The position numbers were made by a program, and so were the translations under genes. A stretch of DNA of 64,000 nucleotides from Spirometra erinaceieuropaei (taxonomy: Eukaryota; Platyhelminthes; Cestoda; Diphyllobothriidea; Diphyllobothriidae): the NCBI GenBank assembly GCA_902702965.1, contig CACRXP010000397.1:246531-310530 (forward strand), in the 5' to 3' direction. This document shows positions 35,669 to 46,059 of the stretch, piece after piece. The notes beneath the pieces were generated by a model. That model searched no databases. It was given only the letters and a program-made list of their open reading frames with translations, and was not told where the DNA came from. Each line of letters begins with the position of its first letter. Positions within the stretch are counted from its first letter, which is position 1.

Positions 35669-36103
35669 TAATAAAGCTCTTGTCCCGGCGATCGTGTCTC
35701 CTTCTTCAAGACTACTTCCTGGGACTCGGCTCTTCGCTCCTATTGGCACCATAACAAATGCTAACATTTTGGGGTGAGGTGCCAGGTACGGTTGCCCACA
35801 GCCGTCACGCCCACTGGGACCCCTGCCGCCCCCCATTGTTGTTGTTGGTCAAAATGCTGGTCAGTTGTTGAAAGACCAGGGGGTGTGGAGTGAAGTGTCA
35901 CGGTGCGGGCTCGATTGTGCCATCCACTTGCGCCCTCTCCCCCTTCCGGTCTTCTTGACACCGGGTGCAGGAGAATGCGGAAGATTCCGTGCGAGTTTAT
36001 TATTGCTATAAACTAATTCCCGCACAAGGCACCGTGCCTGCTGTACCTGGATGTGTGGCCACACGGTGGACATCGTCGGTAACGACGAACTGTCATGTAG
36101 GCT

Positions 36104-37445
36104 TCCCCTAAATGAGACCGTAAAACCTGGTGTTCAAATGGAGGATCAACGTGGCGATGCAAATAGATTTGTCAGATATTCGGGAGCCTATTAGTTCTCC
36201 ATCCTTTTATCTGATAGTTTGGCCAAGTACCCTCGTGTTTTAAGGACCAAAGAGGTCATAATCAATCCTCAATTTATTGAATGCCTGCTTTGACTGAGTC
36301 TGTAAATGCTCTCTGTTTTCTGGCTCCTTTCTTATCGTTGAAAATGAACTCTTAAGGAAGGTTGAATACTTTAACAGGCAAAAACGCTGTTCTGATGACC
36401 TGAAACTTGTCGTTATCTGTATATTTTTTCCGCTGTCAAAATCTGTCTTTTACTGGATCATTTGAAAATAAGTCATAATGGACAACAAGCATATAAAACA
36501 ATTAATTTTTAAAGATTCAGCAAAAATCATGATTGCTTTACTATTTGTAATATGCCAGCAACTTGTCTACCTTTACCTCACGCCAGATTCTTAGGATTGT
36601 TGCTGATAACTCCTAGAGCTAATGATTAAATTTTCTTTTCCCTACTAATGCGAACAAGTCATTCTCCAGATACCAGGACCAAATTAAGAGATAGAGGCAG
36701 ACACCTGTACAAAATGCTTAACCATGCTTGTCGGACCCACAAACCAAAAGGATATTTTGGCATTTCACCGTCCGCAATTCTCATATTTTTTGACATATGA
36801 AAGCTATAGTGCAGAAATACTACGTCAGGAAATTGGAACGACATTATTACAGCTGAGTCAGTTAAATCAGTTTTACACGTAGCAGCAACTTAGATTAAAC
36901 CCAGACAGCGATTATACCCAGACAGCGATACTGACACCTTCTTCCCTTGGAACACAGAAGATGGGGTTCTGAAAACACAGAAGTTGGCTAAATTCCGATA
37001 TTAAAGCTTCCGCTTTGGTGCAGAAGATGGTTGCGGCTCCATGTCAGCCTCAGACCCTTGTTATCCCTGACTCTAACTGATGCCTTTCAGTTTATTAACT
37101 GCTTACCTTGAGGGAGGGAGAAAGGATAAGCGTTTTCATGGAAATTACATCTCATAATATTCGTTAAATGCATTTCCAAATAATTCCAGTCAGGATGGAG
37201 ATAAACAGGTGTCCAAAAGTGAAAGCTCCCGATAAGAAGATGAGACTTGTAGCAGCCGCTCCAGCCCCCCTTTTCTCCGGTTCCGTTTTGTCGGTCGATG
37301 GCCGTGACAGGCCGCTGACGCACGACCACCCCCGCCGGCTAGAACTGGGACGCCTCCGGTCCATCTGCAGCGACCCCCGGCTGCACTCACAAACTAGTAT
37401 CACCTAACGCGCGTCGAACGCTTTGGCTTGATTCCCGTGAGGCCT
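36104..37445. other. No recognisable gene; GC-rich patch at its end
   Basis: Mostly featureless. Positions 37240-37400 are GC-rich (gccccccttttctccggttcc, cccccgccggctagaac) and open in several frames on both strands at once, which is a composition effect. No domain was recognised. Confidence 0.4.
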
Positions 37446-37659
37446 TGTGAGTATGCGCCCTCCATTCCTCCTCTAATTTGTCCAATCACACAACCAACAC
37501 TCAGCCAGTCATCCCCTCCTGCTGACCTAGACACTCACACCCGCGTAAACAACACACACCGCGACTGACGCTCTCCGTGAACGGACGCTTTTCTCTGTTG
37601 CAAGCAAACCGCCAACTTACGGCAGCCTGCCCTGTGTACAGAATAAACTAGTCCTCACA
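37446..37659 (+). mobile_element. Candidate long terminal repeat (about 214 bp)
   Basis: Starts tgtgag and ends ctcaca, short inverted ends of the TG...CA type, with a polyadenylation-like gaataaa about 15 bases before the end. No target duplication matches (ggcct before, gctcc after) and no second copy exists in the window. It may be one LTR of a longer element or a coincidence. Confidence 0.25.
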
Positions 37660-38530
37660 GCTCCCTGACTTCTGACAGTAGACGAAACGAACCTATTGTG
37701 CGTGGTTTAAGTCGATCTCACATCCTTGACCGCCACAGACTATTATGGCGATAAGTTTAATCTCAGTCTCTAACTTCATTCTTATCCAGCATCAGAAATC
37801 ATACAAAGTCATTGTCAGCAGTTCTTGGCACACGGACTTTGGAAGAGTAAATTTGATAGAGTTAGTGCAGGGTGTAGTATGAGGGGTAAAGCACTAAAAA
37901 ATTAACAAGCAAATTGCTTGGCCGTCGTGATATTTCGTCGCATTCTAATAACAGACTAGTAATAAATTAAAGATAACGGAGAATGACATGTGGCGAGCAT
38001 GCCTTAGAACCAGACAGTGACACAACAGCGAAAGAGGCTATTGTTACTTTGGAGACGTAAAAATCGCCGAAATTAAAGAGTGTGGAATCCGGTATGAATA
38101 GAAAATTGTAAAAGTGTTTACAAACTTCGTTAAAATATTTTTTTCAAATGAAGGGAGAAAGAAAGATTTATGAACAAGGAAGCAAAACACCGGCCGAAAT
38201 CCGAAGGAGAAAGAAATCGAATATGATCTTGATCGAGAAATACGACTAATCAACTTCTGTACGTTTATTGGATAATCATATAACAAGCGGGATACTGCAG
38301 CGTGATCAGGGCCTTCCGTTAGAAATAGTAATTCAACCCTTCGTTTCCATACTGATCAACAACCACATTACCAGGACATTTGACATGCCGGCAGTCGATA
38401 AGTGACCCGAGATCATCATCGTTAAGGGAGAAAAAAATGTACGGAGCACTCTGAAGAAATTTGAAATAAATACCCTCCTGACTGTTGGTAGAAATAAAAA
38501 ATCTGGCTCCAAAAGGCAGTCCGGAAGAGA
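37660..38530. other. No recognisable gene
   Basis: No motif or repeat recognised. Confidence 0.45.
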
Positions 38531-38534
38531 AAGA

Positions 38535-38605
38535 TTCGGTCGTTGGAACAAGAAATCTGTTTATTGAATGTTTCGCATTCTCACTCGAACCCATCATCAG
38601 AGACA
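38535..38605 (-). repeat. Single Penelope-type arm with dead hammerhead
   Basis: On the minus strand: gtct, ctgatga, gggttcgagtgagaatgc, gaaacattc. The box sequences remain, but the cleavage triplet gtc has become attc and stem II has a mismatch at its base. The arm continues (aacaagaaatct) like the one at 51155-51166. No facing arm was found. Confidence 0.5.
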
Positions 38606-38699
38606 GTTGCTGACAAGAATGCTGAATGTAAAAGAATGAAATAGTTAAAGGACGCAGCCGTTATGTGACCGCGCCTCTAACATAATTGGTAGCGACCGT

Positions 38700-39065
38700 A
38701 TGCAATGTGGGGCGATGTTTGGCATTTTGATTGCTTATTTGGCTGCATCTGAGCGGTTGATTTCTCCGATTTAATATCGTTTGGTTTGATGGTACGGCGG
38801 AACACAGGAACCGGCACCACCGCAATGAAGATGGCATCGCACTAACTCCTCGTAAGGGCACCTATCTCCTGTCCTAATCTGAACTCAAATGAAACCCCGA
38901 TCCAAACCTCAACCTTACCGCTGGCCTTAACCTTTACACCAACACTACCTTAACTCCAACCAAAATCTCCCTGTTATTTATCGCAAGGCCACCTGTAACA
39001 CAAGTAGGGTCCCATTCCGACGTCCTGCTTTTGATACTGCCAACATAATCGCCCCACTCCCGACG
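38700..39065 (-). mobile_element. Candidate TIR element with telomere-like filler
   Basis: Inverted ends: gtggggcgatgtttggca near 38708-38725, and tgccaacataatcgccccac near 39039-39058. Between 38880 and 38970 the plus strand is rich in cctaatc, ccttaacc and cttaactcc units, i.e. degenerate TTAGGG-like repeats on the minus strand. The ends differ from those of the element at 58840-59271, so this is a different family with similar filler. No target duplication was identified. Confidence 0.35.
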
Positions 39066-40707
39066 TGTGGCCATTTATTCTGCTCAGACAAAGTCTCGGC
39101 GCAAAATACGGAGGGGGATACTATTACGCCTTTTAACTGATTGCGAGTCAGAGAACCGTGATTCAAGCTACTTACGGACCACGCAGTTGTCACTCCTTGC
39201 AGGAGTTTCGGCCTCCGCCGACTTGAAGATGCGGCCAGACCATGTGAAGTGAACCGCAACACGAGAGCTAGTGGCAGTTCTCCTAACTACAGTTGCATAT
39301 TCGGGCATCCACGTCCAGAGTAGTCTTCCAGTTTTCCCTGTGTATCTGTTTTGTCCGCCGCTCTACCGGATAGGATAAATTACTCCGGACGTTTCCGATC
39401 GTGATATTGGTTTTTTCAGTTTCATTACTTGATGTTTGACAGGTTATTTTGGTCCGTTTCCAACTCCTTCTCAATTTGCCGCACGAAGGTGACTGATGAC
39501 CTCCGAGACTGTCTTGACTACTGACCGTAATTGGAGACCAATGCGGTCAAGCCTATCGCCTCGTTTTCATATGCACGAATTGTAAAATTATGCGGGTTGT
39601 CATGGTTGCCGAGCGTCCGTCGAAAACCTTTTCTTCTCATTCACCTCATTTCGCTTCAACACGCTAACCTTGTGCCCTTACGCAACCGCATTTATGGCTG
39701 ATTGAGTGCTTGCTGTTTAAACGCAGCACTTGCATCCTGCGCGTCGCCCCCCCTGAACGATATGATTTTGAGGTCAGTAAAATCTTTGCAACACACGAAG
39801 ACATCAAAGGAGGCCAGCCAGTTGTAATCTTCTTCCTCCATCTTAAATTGCATGTCCGGGAGGACGACGTTGAAATGCTCTGTGACTGTTCAAGTGGGAA
39901 TCCGAAAGGTCGGGCAAATAGATGTTTTTGTAACTGTGACACCACACCACCATCATCATCGCCATCATCTTTTTCTTCTTTTTCTGTGATTTCAGACATT
40001 CAGACTCGACAGACCGAATTCTGAGAAGACGATAATCTGCGATCCAAGGTTAAATGCAGCTGTGAAAATCACAGTCAGATGCTCTTTTAGAAAACGTTTG
40101 TCGCGAAACAGCACTGAAGGCAAAGGCTTAATCAGTAAATGTACATGCAAAATAAGAACTGTTTGGACTTGTGAGAAACCAATGGGTAGCATGAACAAAG
40201 GCGTCTATGATACTGCGGTTAGAAGTATATACAAGTTTCGGAAAGGGAAGTGACATGGTGAGGTTTGAGAAAATCTACTCAGTGGGCGTCAGGAGTGCAG
40301 ATAAACAGTCAGCTGGATAGAAGTTGAGGTTAAAATCAGTAAAAGTCTTAGGGATGGGAGTAATTCTGGCATTATGCCGAGCACCATGCATCCCAGATTT
40401 GACTGAACGGGGATAAATGGTAAGATGCTACCCAATGCAGCAGTTCCTGAACCATGGACCTTCTGAAGATGTTTCTCAATTGCAGCCACGGAGGAAAAAC
40501 AGAATACATCTGGTTCTAGTGGCCACTTACTTGAGAGAATACTATCTCATTTATAGTAATGAGAGAACTTCGATATTGGGAGCCCTAATTTAATCATTAT
40601 AACCCATATTGGTTTGCTGGGTCGGTTAAAGTTTTACAAGTATCGCAGAGGTAAAGTGAAAAGACTGACTAACAAGCAGATAAACGGACCTAACCATCTT
40701 CTTTTTA
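39066..40707. other. No recognisable gene
   Basis: Opposed open frames at 39664-39999 (-) and 39710-40024 (+) overlap almost fully, so at most one could be real. The minus one has an acidic run and the plus one a serine/proline run, both from a catcat-type simple repeat near 39950-39975. Confidence 0.4.
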
Positions 40708-40731
40708 TATTGGCCCAGCTGCGAAAAACTC

Positions 40732-40814
40732 GGCGCCTCGGTGGGTTTCGAACCCACGCAGTAAGGGGAGGGCTTAAGTACAGCCAACGCTCTAACCACT
40801 TGAGCTACGAGGCC
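40732..40814 (-). tRNA. tRNA-like block
   Basis: On the minus strand the acceptor ggcctcg faces cgaggcg (six of seven pairs). The D arm is gctc/gagc with loop aagtggtta, and the T arm gtggg-ttcgaaa-cccac is perfect. Between them ggctgtacttaagcc allows only a four-pair anticodon stem, followed by ctccccttactgc, too long for a normal variable loop. Pol III boxes A and B are good. Amino-acid identity cannot be assigned. Probably a tRNA-derived repeat; an intron-containing or class II tRNA is the alternative. Confidence 0.4.
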
Positions 40815-41029
40815 CCGCCGGACGACGCAAGTTTAATCACATGTGGATCTGCCAAAACATCAATGAATTGCGTGAGTTTGGTAGTCATCTGGTGGATTCT
40901 AGGTGAATTACTTAGGAAATCCTGCTTGGGCAGTCAACTTACTGTATCAGATTTGGTGGATTTCAGACGTTGCAGTAGGTTGGCTGGGTAACTTGATCCA
41001 CATGTGATTAAACTCGCGTCGTCCGGCGG

Positions 41030-41112
41030 GGCCTCGTAACTCGAGTGGTTAGAGCGTTGGCTGTACTAAAGCCCTCCCCTTACTGCGTGGGTTCGAATCC
41101 CACCGAGGCGCC
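41030..41112 (+). tRNA. tRNA-like block
   Basis: Mirror partner of 40732-40814, differing at a few bases: gtaactcgagtggttagagcg in the D region (one D-stem mismatch), ggctgtactaaagcc in the anticodon region, and a perfect T arm gtggg-ttcgaat-cccac. It has the same unassignable anticodon. Confidence 0.4.
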
Positions 41113-41125
41113 GAGTTCGGCCAAT

Positions 41126-44074
41126 ATGAATTATTCAAAATCTGCCAAAATATCTACGGGTTTCTTTTTATTAGGAAGTTAGCTATCTTCGTACCACAAA
41201 TGAAGCTTTATTAATGGAGGATTTCCTTCCGACGTCAGGGGGAGGAAAGTCTGCCATTTCTGGCCAAAACAATTTCTTGGGGACAGGATGCGCCAAAAAA
41301 AAACATATAAAATACTTCATGAGTGCTAAGACATGAGTGGACATACGTCAGTTTGGAAATTGTAAGACATTACTAGTTACAGAACTCTGAATCAGAAAAG
41401 AGTTTTGGAGGTTCATGTCGTGAAACATAATTCTCGGTTCTGGTTTGGTTAGCAATGTTTGCTTAGTACTGGAATGCCCTGTTGGAGGTGGAAGACCTGA
41501 GCAAAAGAGCGAAGCACTGTTTCTAACACAAATTTTCAGCCCAGTTAATTATAATGTTGTCAGCCGAAGAATTGACACACTTGTTAAGGAGTATAGAGTG
41601 TTTGAAGCAAGAAACAATGGTTAAAAGCACTACTTGAAGGATTAAGGTTCCTACAGGAAAAGAGCATGTTTATGTGACAGGACATGGTGAGGCCGAGGCA
41701 TCTTTACGGCTGGAGGAGGGATTATTAATGCCACCAGGTTTGACGTCTCTAGAACTAGCTAATGCCTGAGGCGGACCTATTATAGAATTAACGTCTATTA
41801 GTCTATCAGTTTATGGAAATAAACGTAGTTAGTTTTACACCAGTTCGGATGAAGGAAAATAGAGACCCCTCCACCTCTCATAGACACAGAAGATTTTCGA
41901 CACTTTCGAAGGTAATATAAGGATGACGGCGTAAGTTCTTGCGGATCAATACGGTCAGTCTGCCAGGCATTTCGGTTCTTTTTCATATTATAATGACATA
42001 AGGGAGGCCATATCATGCGGTTTGTTAGAAAGAGAACGATAGATCATCAGCAAAAAGTCTGAGCTGGTCGTCAGGTGTTCAGCTAATCCATGCGTGCAGT
42101 CTACAAACCGTATCTCCGCTTTTTTGAAGCGGAGTGATATTTTCTAATCGATGCACGCCGGAAATGGCGTGAGTGATCGGAAAGACGATAGATTAACTGC
42201 ACAGTGCCGCCGTCGAAATCACGGAAAACACTGGCGGTAATCACCGCACGATCTACTTGTCTGTAAGGGTACTAACGTAGTGTGAAGTTTATATCATAAA
42301 CATGGCAAGTAAAAGCAAAGGAAAAAACAGTCATTTTCAACCAAATAAATTAGGAAAGTTATTAACAAGCCCCAGAAAAGGCCAGAGTAAAATTAAAGAC
42401 AAAATGGTCGCACATTTGAACGATTCCACACGCTGTAGAGGACCCATTATGAGCAGAACGCAAACACTTTGAAAAAGTTCGTTGATTTAACTGTAGATGC
42501 GTGCTTCAAAGACTGTTAATCTCAAGAATTCGCACTTAGCCCAAACGTTCCATTGACATTAGTGTAGACTACAGAACAACTTTCTTGACCTTCTTAAATG
42601 CCATTCACGATATCCAAATCCTATTGTTTCATTATTAACGAGGACATTTATCGAGAAGCCGAGTCCATTCTTACGTTTTTAGCCAAGGGCTTTTCTCCTC
42701 CCGTGCAATAATCTCTCTGAAAATTTTGATTATGTAAAGAGATAAAATGGCGGCGGCTTTTGCACCCCATAATAGGTCATGCCTCTGCAGTCAAGTGCAT
42801 AAAAATAAGTTATATGAAATTGCTTCGTGATTAATATATCTGAGATACCTGCACGAACATTCAACCAGGCTTTCATAAAGCATTATATGAAGTTACCTAA
42901 TACGTCGTTTTTATTGAAAAAGTGTTCCAGCCATGCCAAGTCATTAACTTTGACAAAGTACTCATTTGACTGAACATGACCTAGAAAGCTTTGAAAATTT
43001 TTTAGTACTTGCAGAAACAGTTTTCATCCATAAAGTACAGTTAGTTTTAGATTCAGTGGTTTTTACCCATTTGGCTGGTTAAAAGTTCATTTATGTATGA
43101 CAGATTGGCGCTTTATTCCGTAAAGATATTCAACCACATTTTCAAACTCAGTATCTAAAAGCGCAACCTTATTCACGTTAAGTTTTCTCTACCGATCTAA
43201 GAGGGTTTTATTTTATAAAAAAGTACTCCGTCCTTCCTGCTGCACTTATAGCATTTCACGTTTCATGAATAAATGTTCTTGGAAGAACGCGGATTTTTCC
43301 TTTTGAGCCTGAGTAATTAATTCATGTCTAAAGATTTATGTCTCACGTTGCCCTGAGATCTTAGAACGATCTGAAATTCAGGTTCCTGAAAGCTGGTCTA
43401 TGCACAGCGTCGGGAATTGATTTAGAGACGCTCCTAATTTATTCGACCGTGTTTTTGACCTTGCAGCCAACACGAGTTGACTTGTGTGTGTTAGCCAACC
43501 GAGCTTCAGACATACTGCAAAATGACGACTTCTAATTTAAATAGCGTCTGTAGTTTTCCTCACAGGAGAGCTGATTTTACATGTTTAAACACTGTATATC
43601 AGAAGAGAAATACCAGTTGGCAGTACCGATGGAACACTTGGTTGTGTTACATGGTATGCCAACCCGATGTACGTGATCCTGTTTTTTGGAAGGGTCGTTA
43701 TAATTCCCGTCGCGTTTGTATGGGACTTTTAATACTTGGTCAGTATATGGGGCTATGGGAAACCGGGTGTAGCGATTAGCTCACTAGCATCTGCACTTGA
43801 GCCTGTAGGGCTGCATATGCTGAATCCAACGTTATCAGATCTGCCCTGTTCAAACGCATACATTGAAAACGCTTCCATATGGACACAACCCCAGTAGGTA
43901 AGTAGGCGTCATCATCTTTCGTGAAAGTGCAACATGTCGTACTGACATTCTGTGGACTTACTGCTTGGACTCTCTTTAGGAAGTGACGACATAAATATCC
44001 CCTAATTCTGGTCATCATTAGATATGCTTTAGAGGTTTTTAAACTACTTAGCTGTTGATATGGTTTATTATTCA
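41126..44074. other. About 3 kb with no recognisable gene
   Basis: Open frames at 41798-42016 (-), 43522-43779 (+) and 43776-44018 (-) have no recognised motif. No repeat copy was identified. Confidence 0.45.
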
Positions 44075-44720
44075 GAAGGGAAGATGCGATCGCTGTAACA
44101 ACAAATTAATTCGCCTGATATACTGGATTCTTCCTTGAACTTACTTTCAGCCCAAACACGCTGCAACTACGATGAGGAAAGACGTAAGCTCCTACTGGAT
44201 GGGAACCGGTCGCACTTAAAAGTTTGAAGAAACCGATATTCGCGTAGAGGCGACAACCGCATGAAGTGCAAACTGAGTCACGGTTCTCCGGCCCAGGCTA
44301 GATCAATAGGCGCAATGACCCCAGCCCCCGCATTCTGTGCTGAGGCTTTTCTAAGCAAGTTGATTATACACGCGGGGAAAACATGGCTAAACACTACTGT
44401 TAATGACAGTCACGAAAATCAAATTTCTGAGTACGATTTAGACATTACGATGAAATTACCTTAGTCAACAGCTCGAATGGTGGTTGACAAGCAATCGTCG
44501 CAATAACTACGTCTGATCTGAGCCGAATACGGTCGCTGCTAAGAAAGGTAGATATGTAGTTAGACGGGAACTGAGTCCTGCTAATATGACGCTCTTTGTA
44601 CCTCCGTTGCCCTTATTTGCAGTCGTCTCTGATGATGGGTTCGTGTAGGATTTCAGAACTGCTTTTTCCAGGGATCACATCTTCCTTTACTGAACTGCTT
44701 CCTGCAGATCGCTTCTTCGC
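44075..44720. mobile_element. Old Penelope-type fold-back
   Basis: Left arm at about 44085-44140 on the minus strand (gatgcgatcgctgtaacaac, gcctgatatactggattc). Right arm at 44625-44720 on the plus strand: gtctctgatgatgggttc, then a ruined stem II and box (aggatttcagaactgc), then gggatcacatcttc and cttcttcgcttttc. The ctgatga box survives but gaaac is lost, so the ribozyme is dead. Confidence 0.45.
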
Positions 44721-45100
44721 TTTTCTCGGTTCGGTTCGTTATTTTGACGTGGGAAATGTAGTTACTTTTTGCTGCCACTTACAACACAAAAGGACGATTC
44801 GTACGTGTGCATCCCAATACCGTCTTTCCATACCATCCTATCGGATCATTGTCCGAACACTTCCAAGAATTTTTCTTCCCCAAGTTCATCAATCATCAGA
44901 TTGCACGGGGTTTCTGTGCTACTGAACAGAAGAAAAATAAGCTAAGGTGCCCTTTCACTTTTGTTTAAATTGGATATAGAGGGAAGGACTACAAAATATT
45001 TCACGAGGAGTTATGACTAACTGTATGAGCGAGAACGTTTTTGGGTCAGAAATACTTAAGCAGTAGTTTTCTGTAATGTTGAGATACGGGTAGCCTAGAA
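44721..45100. other. No recognisable gene
   Basis: A plus-strand frame at 44596-44925 overlaps the dead fold-back and carries no motif. Confidence 0.4.
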
Positions 45101-45288
45101 CATTCCTCCGGTTGCCGATAGAAACGAAGAGACGAGTCCCAGGAAACAGTCTTGAAGAAGAAGACAGGATCGCCGTGACAAGAGCTCTGATGATGTCTCT
45201 GATGATGGATTCGACCAGGAATCCGAAACGTCAGACTAATAAAGTTCTTGTCCCGGCGATCGTGCCTTCTTCTTCATTCCTCCGGTTG
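45101..45288. mobile_element. Penelope-type fold-back insertion with 14-bp target duplication
   Basis: cattcctccggttg occurs at 45101-45114 and 45275-45288. The left arm (ccgatagaaacgaagagacgagtcccagg ... in two parts, ending gacaagagctc) faces the right arm (gtctctgatgatggattcg ... cttgtcccggcgatcgtg). Only 160 bp remain between the duplications, so both arms are truncated. The extra tgatga just before the right-arm ribozyme (about 45187-45193) suggests a slip or strand switch during copying. Confidence 0.8.
45195..45236 (+). ncRNA. Hammerhead ribozyme of Penelope type
   Basis: Stem I gtct (45195-45198) pairs perfectly with agac (45233-45236). Box ctgatga 45199-45205; extra t; stem II ggattc-gaccag-gaatcc (45207-45224); gaaa 45225-45228; acgt palindrome; predicted cleavage after 45232. 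The stem I partner differs from that of the 35.6-kb copy (aggc), yet pairing is kept. Confidence 0.78.
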
Positions 45289-46059
45289 GTCAGTACTGTT
45301 GACACAGTAGTGGTTTTCAAAGCATGGTCCTTCAGTTCATCCATCTAATTCGATTTCAAGACGGAAAATGGCATATGCGTCTTGTTGTAGTTGAATGATC
45401 AAGACAAGAAAGCCCACATAGTCGCGCAAGTTTTGCTTGCCAATGTCGATAATATCTATCCGTACACGCTGATCCTCTCATTGGTTATTTGGCATGCATA
45501 CCTCATGCCTAGGAAAATGAACAAAAACCACCACCCGTTATCTGGTCATTTTATTAACTGCGACATCTGCCCTCATGTTGCAAGAGACCACTGGGGTAAT
45601 GAGCGAATTCCGAAGTTAGAATGGAAGAGCGAGTACATACATCAATCTGTGACTAAACATGTTTGATATAGTGAAGGAAAGTTTCTCTGGATCAGAAGAC
45701 ATAGGCTAACGTTAAAATATTTGCTGGTGGGAAAATAGCAAATTAACTCCGCGTGCCTACTTTAGATTCATGTCGAGCAAACATTTTGCATATACCAACG
45801 AACTGAACGCCAGGAGAGACATTTATGGCTTGAGTACAAATTCAGGCGAGCTTTATTTATAATCAGGCTAATAGCAGGCTAATTCGGTTAGCGATGCATT
45901 GGGCTTTAGAGGTAAGTTGCGAGGCTTGTAATTCGAGAAGAGGGTTGCAATAACTCGGATTGAACTGAAAACCTTTAGCAGGGATTGAAGAATAGTGACT
46001 TTAGCTGAACGCAAGCAGTTGTTCGGACATCGTGCTGGGTTTGCGTTGTTCGTGGGAAG
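45289..46059. other. No recognisable gene
   Basis: A 91-codon plus-strand frame at 45391-45666 has no recognised motif. Confidence 0.4.

Larger units (their letters stand above)
35503..35759. mobile_element. Penelope-type fold-back insertion with 13-bp target duplication
   Basis: caccataacaaat occurs at 35503-35515 and 35747-35759. The inner 231 bp are two inverted arms, nearly identical where they overlap (cggattcctactcg / cgagtaggaatccg), with almost no spacer (gtaggcc). The left arm is truncated and begins at acgatcgccggg; the right arm continues to ggactcggctcttcgctcc. Each arm carries a hammerhead. Copies 1 and 2 of repeat B lack the insertion at the matching site. Confidence 0.85.
35415..36103 (+). 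repeat. Dispersed repeat B, copy 3 (interrupted)
   Basis: Shares landmarks with copies 1 and 2: aaacggaccacgtggg, atgcgctggacca, atgctaacattttggggtg, tgccatccacttgcgccctc, ccggtcttcttgac, gaatgcggaag and gtcatgtaggct. A Penelope-type fold-back is inserted at 35516-35746. Several overlapping short frames are present, none recognised. Confidence 0.65.
40708..41125. repeat. Inverted pair of tRNA-like repeat units
   Basis: Two tRNA-like blocks face away from a central spacer. Their arms match over about 120 bp, including the flanks (ggcccagctgcg / cggccaatatg) and the inner segment gccggacgacgc...ttaatcacatgtgg. The central spacer (about 40850-40995) has the same ggtagtcatctggtgg and tcctgcttgggcagtcaac landmarks as the units at 8790 and 16400. 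A transcript through the pair would fold back on itself. Confidence 0.7.

Noticed and set aside
40614..40991. 125-codon plus-strand frame
   Set aside because: It runs across the tRNA-like inverted pair, which explains the sequence.
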